NCBI RefSeq assembly: GCF_900107685.1
Contig: NZ_FNRQ01000006.1
Location: forward strand, 372,001 to 436,000
Length of the DNA: 64,000 bases
Source: Paraburkholderia sartisoli
GTDB taxonomy: Bacteria > Pseudomonadota > Gammaproteobacteria > Burkholderiales > Burkholderiaceae
Direction of reading: 5' to 3'
Of the stretch, positions 41,452 to 49,598 are shown in pieces (position 1 is the first letter of the stretch; each line of letters starts with the position of its first letter). The notes under the pieces were generated by a model that worked only from the letters and a program-made list of their open reading frames with translations, made no database searches and was not told the origin of the DNA. Both the position numbers and the translations under genes were made by a program.

Positions 41452-44400
41452 ATGAACCGGCCGCTGGTTCGGTTTTCGCTTCGTACGCTCGGTGCTGCGC
41501 GGGTCTGGACGTGGCTCAAGTGGTTCCTCGTCGCGGCCTTTCTGCTTGCGCTGGTAGTCGTCGCAAGGCTTTGCCAGATCGAAATCGAAACCTCCCGGTT
41601 GCAGGCACGCTATTTGTCCGAACTGACGCGCGACGTCGGTTCCACGCCCGGCGAGGGCGTGAGCCACAGTATCCGCTTTCCCACCCACGGCCCCTACGAT
41701 GAGCGTCTCGGTTACGCGCTGTTGCCGTCGTTCCAGCAGCGACTGACTGAGCGCGATTTCGCTGTCACATCACAGGCGCGCGATTCCGAACGGATGCTGT
41801 CGCTTGCGGACGACGGCCTGTTCCTGCCTTACGAAGAGAAAGATCAGGCGGGCCTGCAATTGTTTGACGGCACCGGCGTGCTGCTATTTGACAGACGTTA
41901 TCCGAGCCGCGTCTACGACAGCTTCGAGGCGATTCCGCCGCTCGTCGTCAACGCGCTGCTGTTCATCGAAGACCGTTACCTGCTCGACGCGGATCAGCCG
42001 AACCGCAACCCCGCGATCGACTGGGGGCGCTTCAGCCGCGCGCTGGTTGACGAGGGCCTACACGTGTTCAACCGGCATCAAGCGACGCCGGGCGGCAGCA
42101 CGCTCGCGACGCAGATCGAGAAATTCCGCCACTCGCCTGGCGGGCGGACGGCGACGCCGCCGGAGAAGCTGCGGCAGATCGCATCGGCTTCGGTGCGCGC
42201 CTACCTGAACGGGCCGCAGACCATGCCCGCGCGTCGCCAGATCGTCGTGCGCTATCTGAATTCGGTGCCGCTTGCGGCGCAGCCTGGCATCGGCGAGATC
42301 AACGGCATTGGCGACGGCCTTGCCGCGTGGTACGGGCGTGACTTCGACGAAGTCAACCGCATCCTCGATGCGCCCACGTCCGGTGACAACCTCGCCGCCC
42401 AGGCGGTGGCATTCAGGCAGGTTCTGTCGCTGATGATCGCGCAGCGCGCGCCGTCGTACTTTCTGCATCAGGGCTTTGACGATCTCGAACGCCGGACCGA
42501 CAGCTATCTGCGACTGCTGGCGACAGGTGGTGTCATTTCGCCCTCGCTGCGCGATGCAGCGCTCGCCGTGCATGTCGAACGGAGTCCACCGCCGCGCGGA
42601 CATTCGAGCGAATCGTTCGTCGACCGCAAGGCGGTCACCTCGATGCGCACCCATCTGCTGGCGGCGCTCGGCATACCGGGTTTCTACGAACTCGACCGGT
42701 TCGATCTGCAGGTGACCGGCACGCTCAATAACGCGGTTCAGCAGGCGGTGAGCGACCGGCTCGCGCGCGCGGCAACGCGCGACGGCGCGCAGGCTGCGGG
42801 ACTGTACGGCTTCGAAATGCTGCGCCCTCAGGACGACCCATCGAAGATCGCCTATAGTTTCACGCTGTTCGAACGGCGCAACGGCGCGAACCTCCTGAGG
42901 GTGCAAACCGACAGCGTCAATGAACCGTTCGACATCAACCAGGGCGCGCGCCTGAATCTCGGCTCGACGGCGAAGCTGCGTACGCTCATCACGTACCTGC
43001 AGATCGTCTCCGACCTGCACGCGCGTTATGCGTCGCTGGGCACGGCGGAACTCAAGCGCGTCAAGCCCGATCCGATGGATGTGCTGACACGCTGGGCACT
43101 CGACTATCTCACGCATACGTCGGACCGCTCGTTGCAGGATATGCTCAATGCCGCGGTGGAAAGGAAATATTCAGCCAGTGCGGGCGAGACGTTCTATACG
43201 GGCGGCGGCGCGCAGACGTTCAGCAATTTCGAATCGAGCGATAACGGCCGCGTTCTGACCGTACACGTGGCGTTCCAGCACTCGGTGAATCTCGTGTTCG
43301 TGCGTTTGATGCGCGATATCGTCCATTACGAGATGATCCAGACTGCGGGGCCGTCTTCCCACTGGCTCGACGATCCGGCGACACGCGAGCGGTATCTCAC
43401 GCGTTTTGCCGATCAGGAAAGCCGCGTGTACATGAAGCGCTTCTACACGAAGTACGATGGCAAGACGCCCGACGAAGCATTGGCGATTCTGCTGCAAGGC
43501 GTGCGCAAGTCGCCGCCGAAGATCGCGACGGTGCTGCGCAGCGTCGCACCCGACGGCTCGCAGGCATGGTTCGACGCGCGGATGCGCACGGCCTTGAAGG
43601 GCACATCCGCGGCGTCGCTGGCGGATGACGATCTCGCGAAGCTCTACACGAAGTACGCGATCGACCGCTTCAACCTGAATGATCGCGGCTACATCGCGAG
43701 CGTGCATCCGCTGGAGTTGTGGACCGTCAACTATCTGCGTGAACATCCGGCCGCAACGCTCGACCAGTTGCAGAACGCGAGCCGCGAGGTGCGTCATGGC
43801 GCCTATTCGTGGCTCTTCAAGACGCGCTACCACGCGACGCAGGACCGCCGGATCAAGCGCATGGTGGAACTGCGTGCGTACGACGCGATCGGCAAGTCGT
43901 GGCAGGCACTCGGGTATCCATTTGCGAACCTGACGCCCTCGTATGCGGCGGCCATCGGTGCATCGGGTGACCGGCCGGCCGCGCTCGCGCAACTGATCGG
44001 CATCATCGCCAACGACGGCGACAAGGTACCGACCGAAAGCATCGCGCAACTCGACTTCGCGAAGGACACGCCGTATGAGACGCATTTCACGCGAGCGGCG
44101 GTGGCCCCGCAGGCCATGGTGTCGCCGCAGATTGTCAACGTGGTGCGTGAGTTGTTGAGCGACGTGGTGCAGGGCGGCACCGCAAGGCGCCTTGCCCAGG
44201 GCATGACGTTCCCCGATGGCAAGACGCTCGCGGTGTACGGTAAAACCGGTACGGGCGACCAGCGTTTCGATGTGTTTGCGCCCGGTGCCCGGCTGATCGA
44301 GTCTCGCAAGGTTAACCGGACCGCTATTTTTGTGTTCGCGTTCGGCAACCGTTTCTTTGGTGCGTTGACTGCTTACGTTCACGAGCCGTATGCGGCCCGC

Positions 44401-44487
44401 TACGATTTTACGAGCGCGATGGCGGTGCAGTTTCTGAAGTCGCTCGCGCCGGCGTTGCAGCCGTTGCTCGATAGCAATAGCCATTGA
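41452..44487 (+). CDS. PBP1-like bifunctional transglycosylase/transpeptidase
   Basis: A 1011-residue inner-membrane protein with one N-terminal anchor (about residues 23-42). A GT51 transglycosylase domain follows at about 160-300: FIEDRYL with the catalytic Glu at 173 and ATPGGSTLATQIEKF. The C-terminal part has a penicillin-binding fold, with the acylation motif S505-T-A-K508 and KTGT at 931-934; the SxN motif could not be fixed by eye. At over 1000 residues it is longer than PBP1a/1b, with extra sequence between the SxxK and KTG motifs. It should polymerise and cross-link peptidoglycan. Direct repeats flank the gene on both sides. Confidence 0.87.
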   Translation: MNRPLVRFSLRTLGAARVWTWLKWFLVAAFLLALVVVARLCQIEIETSRLQARYLSELTRDVGSTPGEGVSHSIRFPTHGPYDERLGYALLPSFQQRLTERDFAVTSQARDSERMLSLADDGLFLPYEEKDQAGLQLFDGTGVLLFDRRYPSRVYDSFEAIPPLVVNALLFIEDRYLLDADQPNRNPAIDWGRFSRALVDEGLHVFNRHQATPGGSTLATQIEKFRHSPGGRTATPPEKLRQIASASVRAYLNGPQTMPARRQIVVRYLNSVPLAAQPGIGEINGIGDGLAAWYGRDFDEVNRILDAPTSGDNLAAQAVAFRQVLSLMIAQRAPSYFLHQGFDDLERRTDSYLRLLATGGVISPSLRDAALAVHVERSPPPRGHSSESFVDRKAVTSMRTHLLAALGIPGFYELDRFDLQVTGTLNNAVQQAVSDRLARAATRDGAQAAGLYGFEMLRPQDDPSKIAYSFTLFERRNGANLLRVQTDSVNEPFDINQGARLNLGSTAKLRTLITYLQIVSDLHARYASLGTAELKRVKPDPMDVLTRWALDYLTHTSDRSLQDMLNAAVERKYSASAGETFYTGGGAQTFSNFESSDNGRVLTVHVAFQHSVNLVFVRLMRDIVHYEMIQTAGPSSHWLDDPATRERYLTRFADQESRVYMKRFYTKYDGKTPDEALAILLQGVRKSPPKIATVLRSVAPDGSQAWFDARMRTALKGTSAASLADDDLAKLYTKYAIDRFNLNDRGYIASVHPLELWTVNYLREHPAATLDQLQNASREVRHGAYSWLFKTRYHATQDRRIKRMVELRAYDAIGKSWQALGYPFANLTPSYAAAIGASGDRPAALAQLIGIIANDGDKVPTESIAQLDFAKDTPYETHFTRAAVAPQAMVSPQIVNVVRELLSDVVQGGTARRLAQGMTFPDGKTLAVYGKTGTGDQRFDVFAPGARLIESRKVNRTAIFVFAFGNRFFGALTAYVHEPYAARYDFTSAMAVQFLKSLAPALQPLLDSNSH

Positions 44488-44503
44488 ACGATCGCATCTT
44501 GAC

Positions 44504-44619
44504 TTTCCTCGAAGAGCGAAGACAGATTCACGCCCAGCGCGACGGCGAGCCGGTCGAGCACGGTTGCAGTCGGGCTGCTCTCGCCGCGTTCTATCAGCGA
44601 ATGTTCGAGCGGTTCACGC
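44504..44619 (-). pseudogene. fragment of an XRE-cupin regulator gene
   Basis: This stretch matches 45816-45932, inside the intact XRE-cupin gene, at about 93% identity by my count (seven substitutions) with one base deleted, which shifts the frame. It covers the helix-turn-helix coding part only. It joins directly to the right copy of the direct repeat, so it is a remnant of duplication or recombination, not a gene. Confidence 0.8.
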
Positions 44620-44763
44620 CTGAAACAGGCTGGATCAGTCCGGGGACGCCAGGTTCGGGTTGTGTGGATGCGCCATGTCGAGACTATCGGGCGTTGGCAC
44701 CGCGTTGCGAATACCTGGTCCCTGGTATTGTTGTGAATACACCTATGCGGTCAAATCGGTGCT
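44619..44763 (+). repeat. direct repeat flanking the PBP gene, right copy
   Basis: The counterpart of 41149-41279, in the same orientation. It starts at the edge of the XRE fragment. No transposase or tRNA accompanies either copy. Confidence 0.85.
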
Positions 44764-44862
44764 TTGTCGGTGGTGCAGGTGAACAGACCGTTTAGCCCGC
44801 ACGCGACGGACATGGACAGGGTAGTTGCGTGGCGCGGGTTTTGAAGCGCCGCGTGTGTGTTG

Positions 44863-44894
44863 GAGCCGGCGCGTTCGCGCCCGGCTCTTTTTTT
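44863..44894 (+). terminator. rho-independent terminator
   Basis: GAGCCGG and CCGGCTC with inner GCG/CGC pairs form a GC-rich stem around TTC, followed by seven T on the plus strand. It ends transcription coming from the PBP gene. Confidence 0.75.
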
Positions 44895-44905
44895 GCACGT
44901 GCCTG

Positions 44906-45433
44906 TCAAAGCAGCCGGTAGTAGAACGTCGTGTCGCACAACGCGCCATCCGGCATCAGCGCGTAGTCCGGTACGACGCCCGCGCGTTGCCATCCCGCGC
45001 GCGCGTACAGCCGTTCGGCATCGCCGCCCGTCACGGTATCGAGTACGAGCACGGTCTTGCCTTCATCGCGTGCGACGTGTTCGATGGCTGCCATCAGACG
45101 CTGCGCGACGCCTTGGCGTCGCGCGCGGCGATGCACCAGCATCTTCGCGACGTCCGCGCGATGCGGCTGGTTGTCCGGTTGCGCGACGATCAGCTGCACG
45201 GTGCCGGCGATCGTGCCGTCCTGATCCTCGGCGACGAGCAGGACGCGTTCATCGCGCGCGACGGCTTCGGCGACGCCGCGCCAGAACGCCAGCGCCTTCT
45301 CGCGTGGAAGCGGCAGCATGAAGCTCACCGACGCACCGCCTTCGACGCAATCCACCAGCACATCCGCAAGCGCGTGTACGCGCGCCATGGCTGCGTCGCC
45401 GTCGAGCCGGCGAATGGTTACGGTGTCGCTCAT
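44906..45433 (-). CDS. GNAT-family N-acetyltransferase
   Basis: A 175-residue acetyltransferase. The acetyl-CoA-binding loop is seen as VHRRARRQGVAQRLMAAIE (R-x-x-G-x-A form), preceded by the AGTVQLIVAQ strand and followed by LVLDTVTGGDAERLYARAGWQ. GGAGG precedes the ATG at 45433, which overlaps the stop of the regulator gene by 4 bases. The acceptor is unknown; the pairing with a cupin-type regulator suggests a small amino compound. Confidence 0.9.
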   Translation of the reverse strand: MSDTVTIRRLDGDAAMARVHALADVLVDCVEGGASVSFMLPLPREKALAFWRGVAEAVARDERVLLVAEDQDGTIAGTVQLIVAQPDNQPHRADVAKMLVHRRARRQGVAQRLMAAIEHVARDEGKTVLVLDTVTGGDAERLYARAGWQRAGVVPDYALMPDGALCDTTFYYRLL

Positions 45434-46020
45434 GTGTGCCTCCTCGTGCGTGCCGGCGACAAGGTTGCCAGCGCAACGAGATATCGCGCCGGCGCCGACG
45501 TGGGATTGCTGAAGACGGTCGGGCAGTCGAGGCGCATCGTCAGACAGTCGCCGGCTTCGAGATGCCAGTGTTCGTCGCCGATGATTAGATCCATCGCGCC
45601 TTCGATCATCCATATCTGCTGATGCGTCTCCGCGTCGCGCGCGCCGGTTTCGTACGCGACGCGCTGGCCGGCAGGAAATGAAACCTCGACGAGTTGAATC
45701 GGCGAAACCGCAGCAGGCGAGAGGCTGCGCCGCACGTAGCCGGAAACCGGATCGGTCCATATGGGCTGACCGGCGGCGCGCGCCACCGGCGACGGCGGGG
45801 CGGCGGCCTCGCTGCTTTCCTCGAAGAGTGAAGACAGATTCACGCCCAGTGCGACGGCGAGCCGGTCGAGCACGGTCGCGGTCGGGCTGCTCTCGCCGCG
45901 CTCGATCAGCGAAATGTTCGAGCGGCTCACGCGGCTGCGTTCAGCGAGTGCGTCGAGCGAGAAACCGCGCGCGTCGCGCAGTTCGCGCAAGCGGCCGGCG
46001 ATGCGGGTATTGACGTCCAT
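45430..46020 (-). CDS. XRE-family regulator with C-terminal cupin domain
   Basis: A 196-residue regulator. The helix-turn-helix is at about residues 6-60 (RLRELRDARGFSLDALAERS, VSRSNISLIERGESSPT), and a cupin sensor domain follows at about 115-190 (THQQIWMIEGAMDLIIGDEHWHLEAGD). I chose ATG 46020; the frame stays open upstream. A 16-base palindrome at 46046-46061 lies just before and probably serves autoregulation. Part of this gene is duplicated as the fragment at 44504. Confidence 0.9.
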   Translation of the reverse strand: MDVNTRIAGRLRELRDARGFSLDALAERSRVSRSNISLIERGESSPTATVLDRLAVALGVNLSSLFEESSEAAAPPSPVARAAGQPIWTDPVSGYVRRSLSPAAVSPIQLVEVSFPAGQRVAYETGARDAETHQQIWMIEGAMDLIIGDEHWHLEAGDCLTMRLDCPTVFSNPTSAPARYLVALATLSPARTRRHT

Positions 46021-46045
46021 AACATCCAGTTTAGCGGAGAAAAAA

Positions 46046-46061
46046 TTCCAGTAAACTGGAA
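46046..46061. promoter_or_regulatory. 16-bp palindrome, likely XRE operator
   Basis: TTCCAGTAAACTGGAA is an inverted repeat with 7-base arms and a 2-base centre. A related half-site CCAGTTTA lies at 46026-46033. The position, 26 bases before the regulator start, suits autorepression. Confidence 0.5.
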
Positions 46062-46120
46062 AAACGTCGAGATATACAGAAAAATGGATGCGAGATACCG
46101 CGATCGGGTCCACAATCGGG

Positions 46121-46145
46121 CTTGATATACTAAATCCAATATTCC
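46121..46145. promoter_or_regulatory. possible GntR operator shared with the oxc promoter
   Basis: The site holds GATATAC and AATATTCC. The reverse strand of 49546-49560, before oxc, reads GATATAC directly joined to AATATTCC. The shared words in front of the regulator and its probable target suggest a common binding site; the spacing differs. Confidence 0.3.
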
Positions 46146-46222
46146 GTCACGATCCTCGCACATGGCCGGACGCATCCCACCGCGTCACGCAGCCGCGCAG
46201 GTTCAACTGGAGGCGACGCATC

Positions 46223-46939
46223 TTGTCAGAACTTCACACTGAGGTAGCGGCCACGCCGCTGACGTTGTCGCTGCGGCCGATCGGCGCGAGCGTGAGCCTG
46301 CGTGACCGCGCGTACGCGATGCTGCGCCAGGCGATCGCCGACGCGGACATTTATCAGACGCGCGAAGACGTGCGTCTCGACGACCGTGTGTTGAGCGAGT
46401 CGCTGGGTGTGAGCCGCACGCCGGTTCGCGAAGCGATGACGCGGCTCGAACAGGAAGGGTTTCTGCGCACCGTGCCGCGTCGCGGCATCTATATCGTGCG
46501 CAAGAGCAGGCGCGAGATCGTCGAGATGATCCAGATGTGGGCGGCACTCGAAAGCATGGCGGCGCGTCTTGCCACGCTGCACGCCACCGATTCGGAAATT
46601 GCCCGGCTGCGTCGCATGTTCGACCATTTCCACGACACGACGCCCACCGATCACATCGCCGATTACTCGGACGCGAACATTGCGTTTCACCAGGCCATTG
46701 TCGAGCTGTCGAAATCGCAGGTCATTCTCGACACGATCAAAAACATTTTTATTCACGTGCGTGCCATTCGCCGTTTGACGATTTCGCAGAGCGATCGTGC
46801 ATCGCGCTCGATTGTCGATCATCTGCGCATCATTGAAGCGCTGGAGTGCCGCGACACCGAACTCGCCGAACGACTTGCCCGTCAGCATTCACTCGATCTC
46901 GCCGCCTTTGTCGAGGCGAACTGCGATTTTCTCGACTGA
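46223..46939 (+). CDS. GntR-family regulator (FCD domain), likely oxalate regulator
   Basis: A 238-residue regulator with a winged helix-turn-helix (LSESLGVSRTPVREAMTRLEQ, then GFLRTVPRRGIYI) and an FCD ligand domain (about 100-230) with the metal-binding His in AFHQAIVEL and DHLRIIEAL. The start is a TTG at 46223 with GGAGG 9 bases before; the frame is open further upstream without a ribosome site. It precedes the oxalate antiporter gene, and FCD regulators typically sense small carboxylates, so control of the oxalate genes is a fair inference. Confidence 0.88.
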   Translation: MSELHTEVAATPLTLSLRPIGASVSLRDRAYAMLRQAIADADIYQTREDVRLDDRVLSESLGVSRTPVREAMTRLEQEGFLRTVPRRGIYIVRKSRREIVEMIQMWAALESMAARLATLHATDSEIARLRRMFDHFHDTTPTDHIADYSDANIAFHQAIVELSKSQVILDTIKNIFIHVRAIRRLTISQSDRASRSIVDHLRIIEALECRDTELAERLARQHSLDLAAFVEANCDFLD

Positions 46940-46980
46940 CCGACACATAACAGCCGTCTGACTGGAAGACGGTTAACGAC

Positions 46981-47014
46981 AAGCCCGGGACGTTGCCAAC
47001 GACCGGGCTTTTGG
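46981..47014 (+). terminator. rho-independent terminator of the GntR gene
   Basis: AAGCCCGG pairs with CCGGGCTT, with an inner stem CGTTG/CAACG, and TTTT follows. Confidence 0.65.
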
Positions 47015-47221
47015 CCGTTTACGCGCGATTCGTACACCTGAATGACGAAATTCAATGCATAAGCGATAGCGAATGAACACGATAACGAATTTTGATTATG
47101 CGTAAATCTCCAATGTACTTAGCATGACTCCGTATAAGCCGGTGCAGCACGCCTCGATGCAGTGCATCAGAACGCACGAAGCAGGAGGCCGGCATTATTC
47201 AATATAACGGAGACAAGACAC

Positions 47222-48541
47222 ATGAACGTTCTTACGCAGCAACCACCTGCCCCTTCTTTTCTAGGGAACCGGTGGACCCAACTCGTCATTGGCATTGTGT
47301 GCATGGCACTCGTCGCCAATCTTCAATACGCATGGACACTGTTCGTCGGACCGATGGACGCGCGGCATCACTGGGGGCGGGCGGCGATCCAGCTGGCCTT
47401 CTCGATTTTCATCCTCACGGAGACGTGGCTCGTGCCGGTTGAAGGCTGGCTGGTCGACAGGTTCGGTCCACGACCGGTCGTTGCCGTCGGCGCGCTGTGC
47501 GCGGGCGTCGCGTGGATCATGAATTCATACGCGACGACCTTGCCTGAGTTGTACGTGGCGGCCGTGTTCGCGGGTCTCGGCGCGGGCGGTGTGTATGGCA
47601 CGTGCGTCGGCAATGCGCTGAAACTGTTTCCGGATCGTCGCGGCCTCGCGGCCGGACTGACGGCGGCGGGTTTTGGCGCCGGCGCCGCGGTCACGGTGAT
47701 TCCAATCGCCAACATGATCACGCGCACGGGCTACGAGCATACGTTCCTGTTCTTCGGCATCCTGCAGGGTGTCTGCATTTTCGTGCTGGCGCTGCTGCTG
47801 CGCAAGCCGGCGCTGGGTCTGGCGTCCACCGCAAAGAAGAAGTTCGCGGTGAGCAGGACCGACTACACGCCGGGACAGATGATCAAGACGCCGGTGTTCT
47901 GGGTGATCTATGCATCGTTCGTCGCGGTGGCCGCGGGCGGCCTGATGGCCACCGCGCAGATCGGCCCGATCGCGAAAGACTGGGGCCTCGCCAAACTGCC
48001 GATGACCATCTTCGGCGCGACGCTGCCGCTGCTCACGATGACGCTGTCGATCGACAGCATCTGCAACGGCTTCACGCGTCCTTTGTGCGGTTTCATCTCC
48101 GACAAGATCGGCCGCGAAAACACGATGTTCTTCATCTTCATCGGTGAAGGGCTCGCGCTGCTCGGCCTGATGGAGTACGGCAGCAACCCGTATGCGTTCA
48201 TGACATTCGCCGCACTGGTCTTCCTGTTCTGGGGCGAGATCTATTCGATTTTCCCGGCAATCTGCGCGGATACGTTCGGCAGCAAATACGCGGCTTCCAA
48301 TGCGGGCACGCTGTACACGGCGAAGGGCACGGCGTCGCTGATCGTGCCGATCGCCTCGGTGCTCTCGGCGACGGGCGGATGGAACCTGGTGTTCATCGTC
48401 TCGGCGGTCATCACGATCGCGGCCGGCATCTCGGCGAAGTTCATCCTCGCGCCGATGCGCCGGCACTGGATCGAATCAAGCGATAGCGCAGCGGTGGATG
48501 CGGCCAGCGTCGCGGCCAGTTCGGGCCTGAGCCATCACTGA
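47222..48541 (+). CDS. oxlT: oxalate/formate MFS antiporter (OxlT-like)
   Basis: A 439-residue, twelve-helix carrier. The start MNVLTQQ is followed by RWTQLVIGIVCMALVANLQYAWTLF with short loops, and by GVYGTCVGNALKLFPDRRGLAAGLTAAGFGAG, the pattern of OxlT proteins; NMITRTGYEHTFLFFGI and the basic loop LRKP also fit. GGAGA precedes the ATG at 47222. It should exchange external oxalate for formate produced inside, feeding Frc and Oxc encoded downstream. A bidirectional terminator follows. Confidence 0.9.
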   Translation: MNVLTQQPPAPSFLGNRWTQLVIGIVCMALVANLQYAWTLFVGPMDARHHWGRAAIQLAFSIFILTETWLVPVEGWLVDRFGPRPVVAVGALCAGVAWIMNSYATTLPELYVAAVFAGLGAGGVYGTCVGNALKLFPDRRGLAAGLTAAGFGAGAAVTVIPIANMITRTGYEHTFLFFGILQGVCIFVLALLLRKPALGLASTAKKKFAVSRTDYTPGQMIKTPVFWVIYASFVAVAAGGLMATAQIGPIAKDWGLAKLPMTIFGATLPLLTMTLSIDSICNGFTRPLCGFISDKIGRENTMFFIFIGEGLALLGLMEYGSNPYAFMTFAALVFLFWGEIYSIFPAICADTFGSKYAASNAGTLYTAKGTASLIVPIASVLSATGGWNLVFIVSAVITIAAGISAKFILAPMRRHWIESSDSAAVDAASVAASSGLSHH

Positions 48542-48600
48542 TACGGCTGCGGGCAAACAGACAGGCAGATAGCAATTGGCAACGAGAGTCGTGCAGTAAA

Positions 48601-48638
48601 AAAACTCACCCCGCTGCGCAGGTAGCGGGGTGAGTTTT
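48601..48638. terminator. bidirectional terminator
   Basis: A perfect 15-bp stem (AAAACTCACCCCGCT with its complement) around an 8-base loop, flanked by A-run and T-run, serves both the antiporter gene and the convergent small gene. Confidence 0.85.
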
Positions 48639-48703
48639 ACACGTTAAGACGGGAAAGTTTGCCGCGCATGGGCGCGGCATAAGACAGCACGTAACGCCTG
48701 AAT

Positions 48704-49093
48704 TCAGGCGCCGGCGAGCGCGGGCAGATCCGGTTCGTCCGACCAGTACGCGGCAATCGAGAAGCCTTGCGAGGCCGGCTGAGCGGTTTGCGTGCCTGCG
48801 CTGGCTTCGGTACAGGTGGGCAGCGCCTCCGGCGCAATCGCGGTCTTCTTCGCGAGAATGGCTTCGCTCAGGAACGCCGCGCTGTACGCGTTCAGCAGAT
48901 GCGGATGGTGCGCCTCGACGTACGCGATGATGCGAGCCTGCTCGCCGTCGATGGTCGCGAGCGATTCGAGCGTCTGCGCGTCCCAGCGAAAGCGCAGACC
49001 CAGTTCAGCGAATGCCATGTTGTAGGCGCAGAGCTGGGTGCGGATCGCCTGTTCGCGCTGCGTTTGATGTCCGTGGATGTGTGTGTCGCCCAT
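48704..49093 (-). CDS. hypothetical protein in the oxalate locus
   Basis: A 129-residue soluble protein of unknown function. It starts MGDTHIHGHQTQ, rich in His, and has a predicted helical core (about 15-70, with FAELGLRFRWDAQTLESLA). The C-terminal third is Ala/Thr-rich and less ordered. AGAGAC-type ribosome site GGAGAG lies before the ATG. It is divergent from oxc, with a 20-base palindrome between them, so it is probably part of the oxalate response. Confidence 0.75.
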   Translation of the reverse strand: MGDTHIHGHQTQREQAIRTQLCAYNMAFAELGLRFRWDAQTLESLATIDGEQARIIAYVEAHHPHLLNAYSAAFLSEAILAKKTAIAPEALPTCTEASAGTQTAQPASQGFSIAAYWSDEPDLPALAGA

Positions 49094-49598
49094 GATGTCT
49101 CTCCGGTGATCGATAACGTAGATACAGCGTAGGGCGTCGGAACGATAGATGATAGTTAAAGATTATTTCGATAATCATAAGTCGTAGCTTATGAAATAGC
49201 GCTGTTGCGGCACTGATATCTGGAGGGCACACGTGCGTCTACGTATGTGATATCCAAAATGAAATATTTGTGACAGCCAATTTTGAGGCCGGAAAAGTCG
49301 TCTGTCAGAGGGTAGGCAGCAAGAAAAACACGCTGAAAACACGAAGGCGATAGCGACGACTTACAGTATGAAATCCGTCCTGGAAACGGCCTGAAAGCTT
49401 TGCATGACGGCACTCATGTCATACGCAACATTGATGCATCGCAGCAGTCTTTATGAGGAACACGAGGAAATCCACCCGCTTCGTTCACGCTGCACAGCAG
49501 CACGGTCACACATCGGAGAAAACTCGCTTGACTAATATTGTGTTTGGAATATTGTATATCACGAGACAACACACACGCCCCGCCAAGGAGGAGACGTC
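49094..49598. promoter_or_regulatory. oxc upstream region with palindrome
   Basis: 505 bases, A+T-rich, no gene seen. It holds the inverted repeat TCATAAG-N6-CTTATGA at 49175-49194 and the GATATAC/AATATTCC site at 49546-49560. This is the divergent promoter region of the small gene at 48704 and of oxc. Confidence 0.5.
49175..49194. promoter_or_regulatory. 20-bp palindrome TCATAAG-N6-CTTATGA
   Basis: Both 7-base arms match perfectly. It lies 82 bases before the small gene at 48704-49093 and 400 bases before oxc. A regulator binding site is likely; its owner is unknown. Confidence 0.4.

Larger units (their letters stand above)
44488..44905. other. intergenic mosaic: regulator fragment, repeat copy 2, terminator
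   Basis: No intact gene is seen. In order it holds the decayed XRE fragment (44504-44619), the right direct repeat (44619-44763) and the terminator (44863-44894). Confidence 0.6.

Noticed and set aside
41149-44763. PBP gene with flanking repeats as a transposon
   Set aside because: No transposase or terminal inverted repeats are present, and the repeats are long direct ones, so a composite element is not supported.
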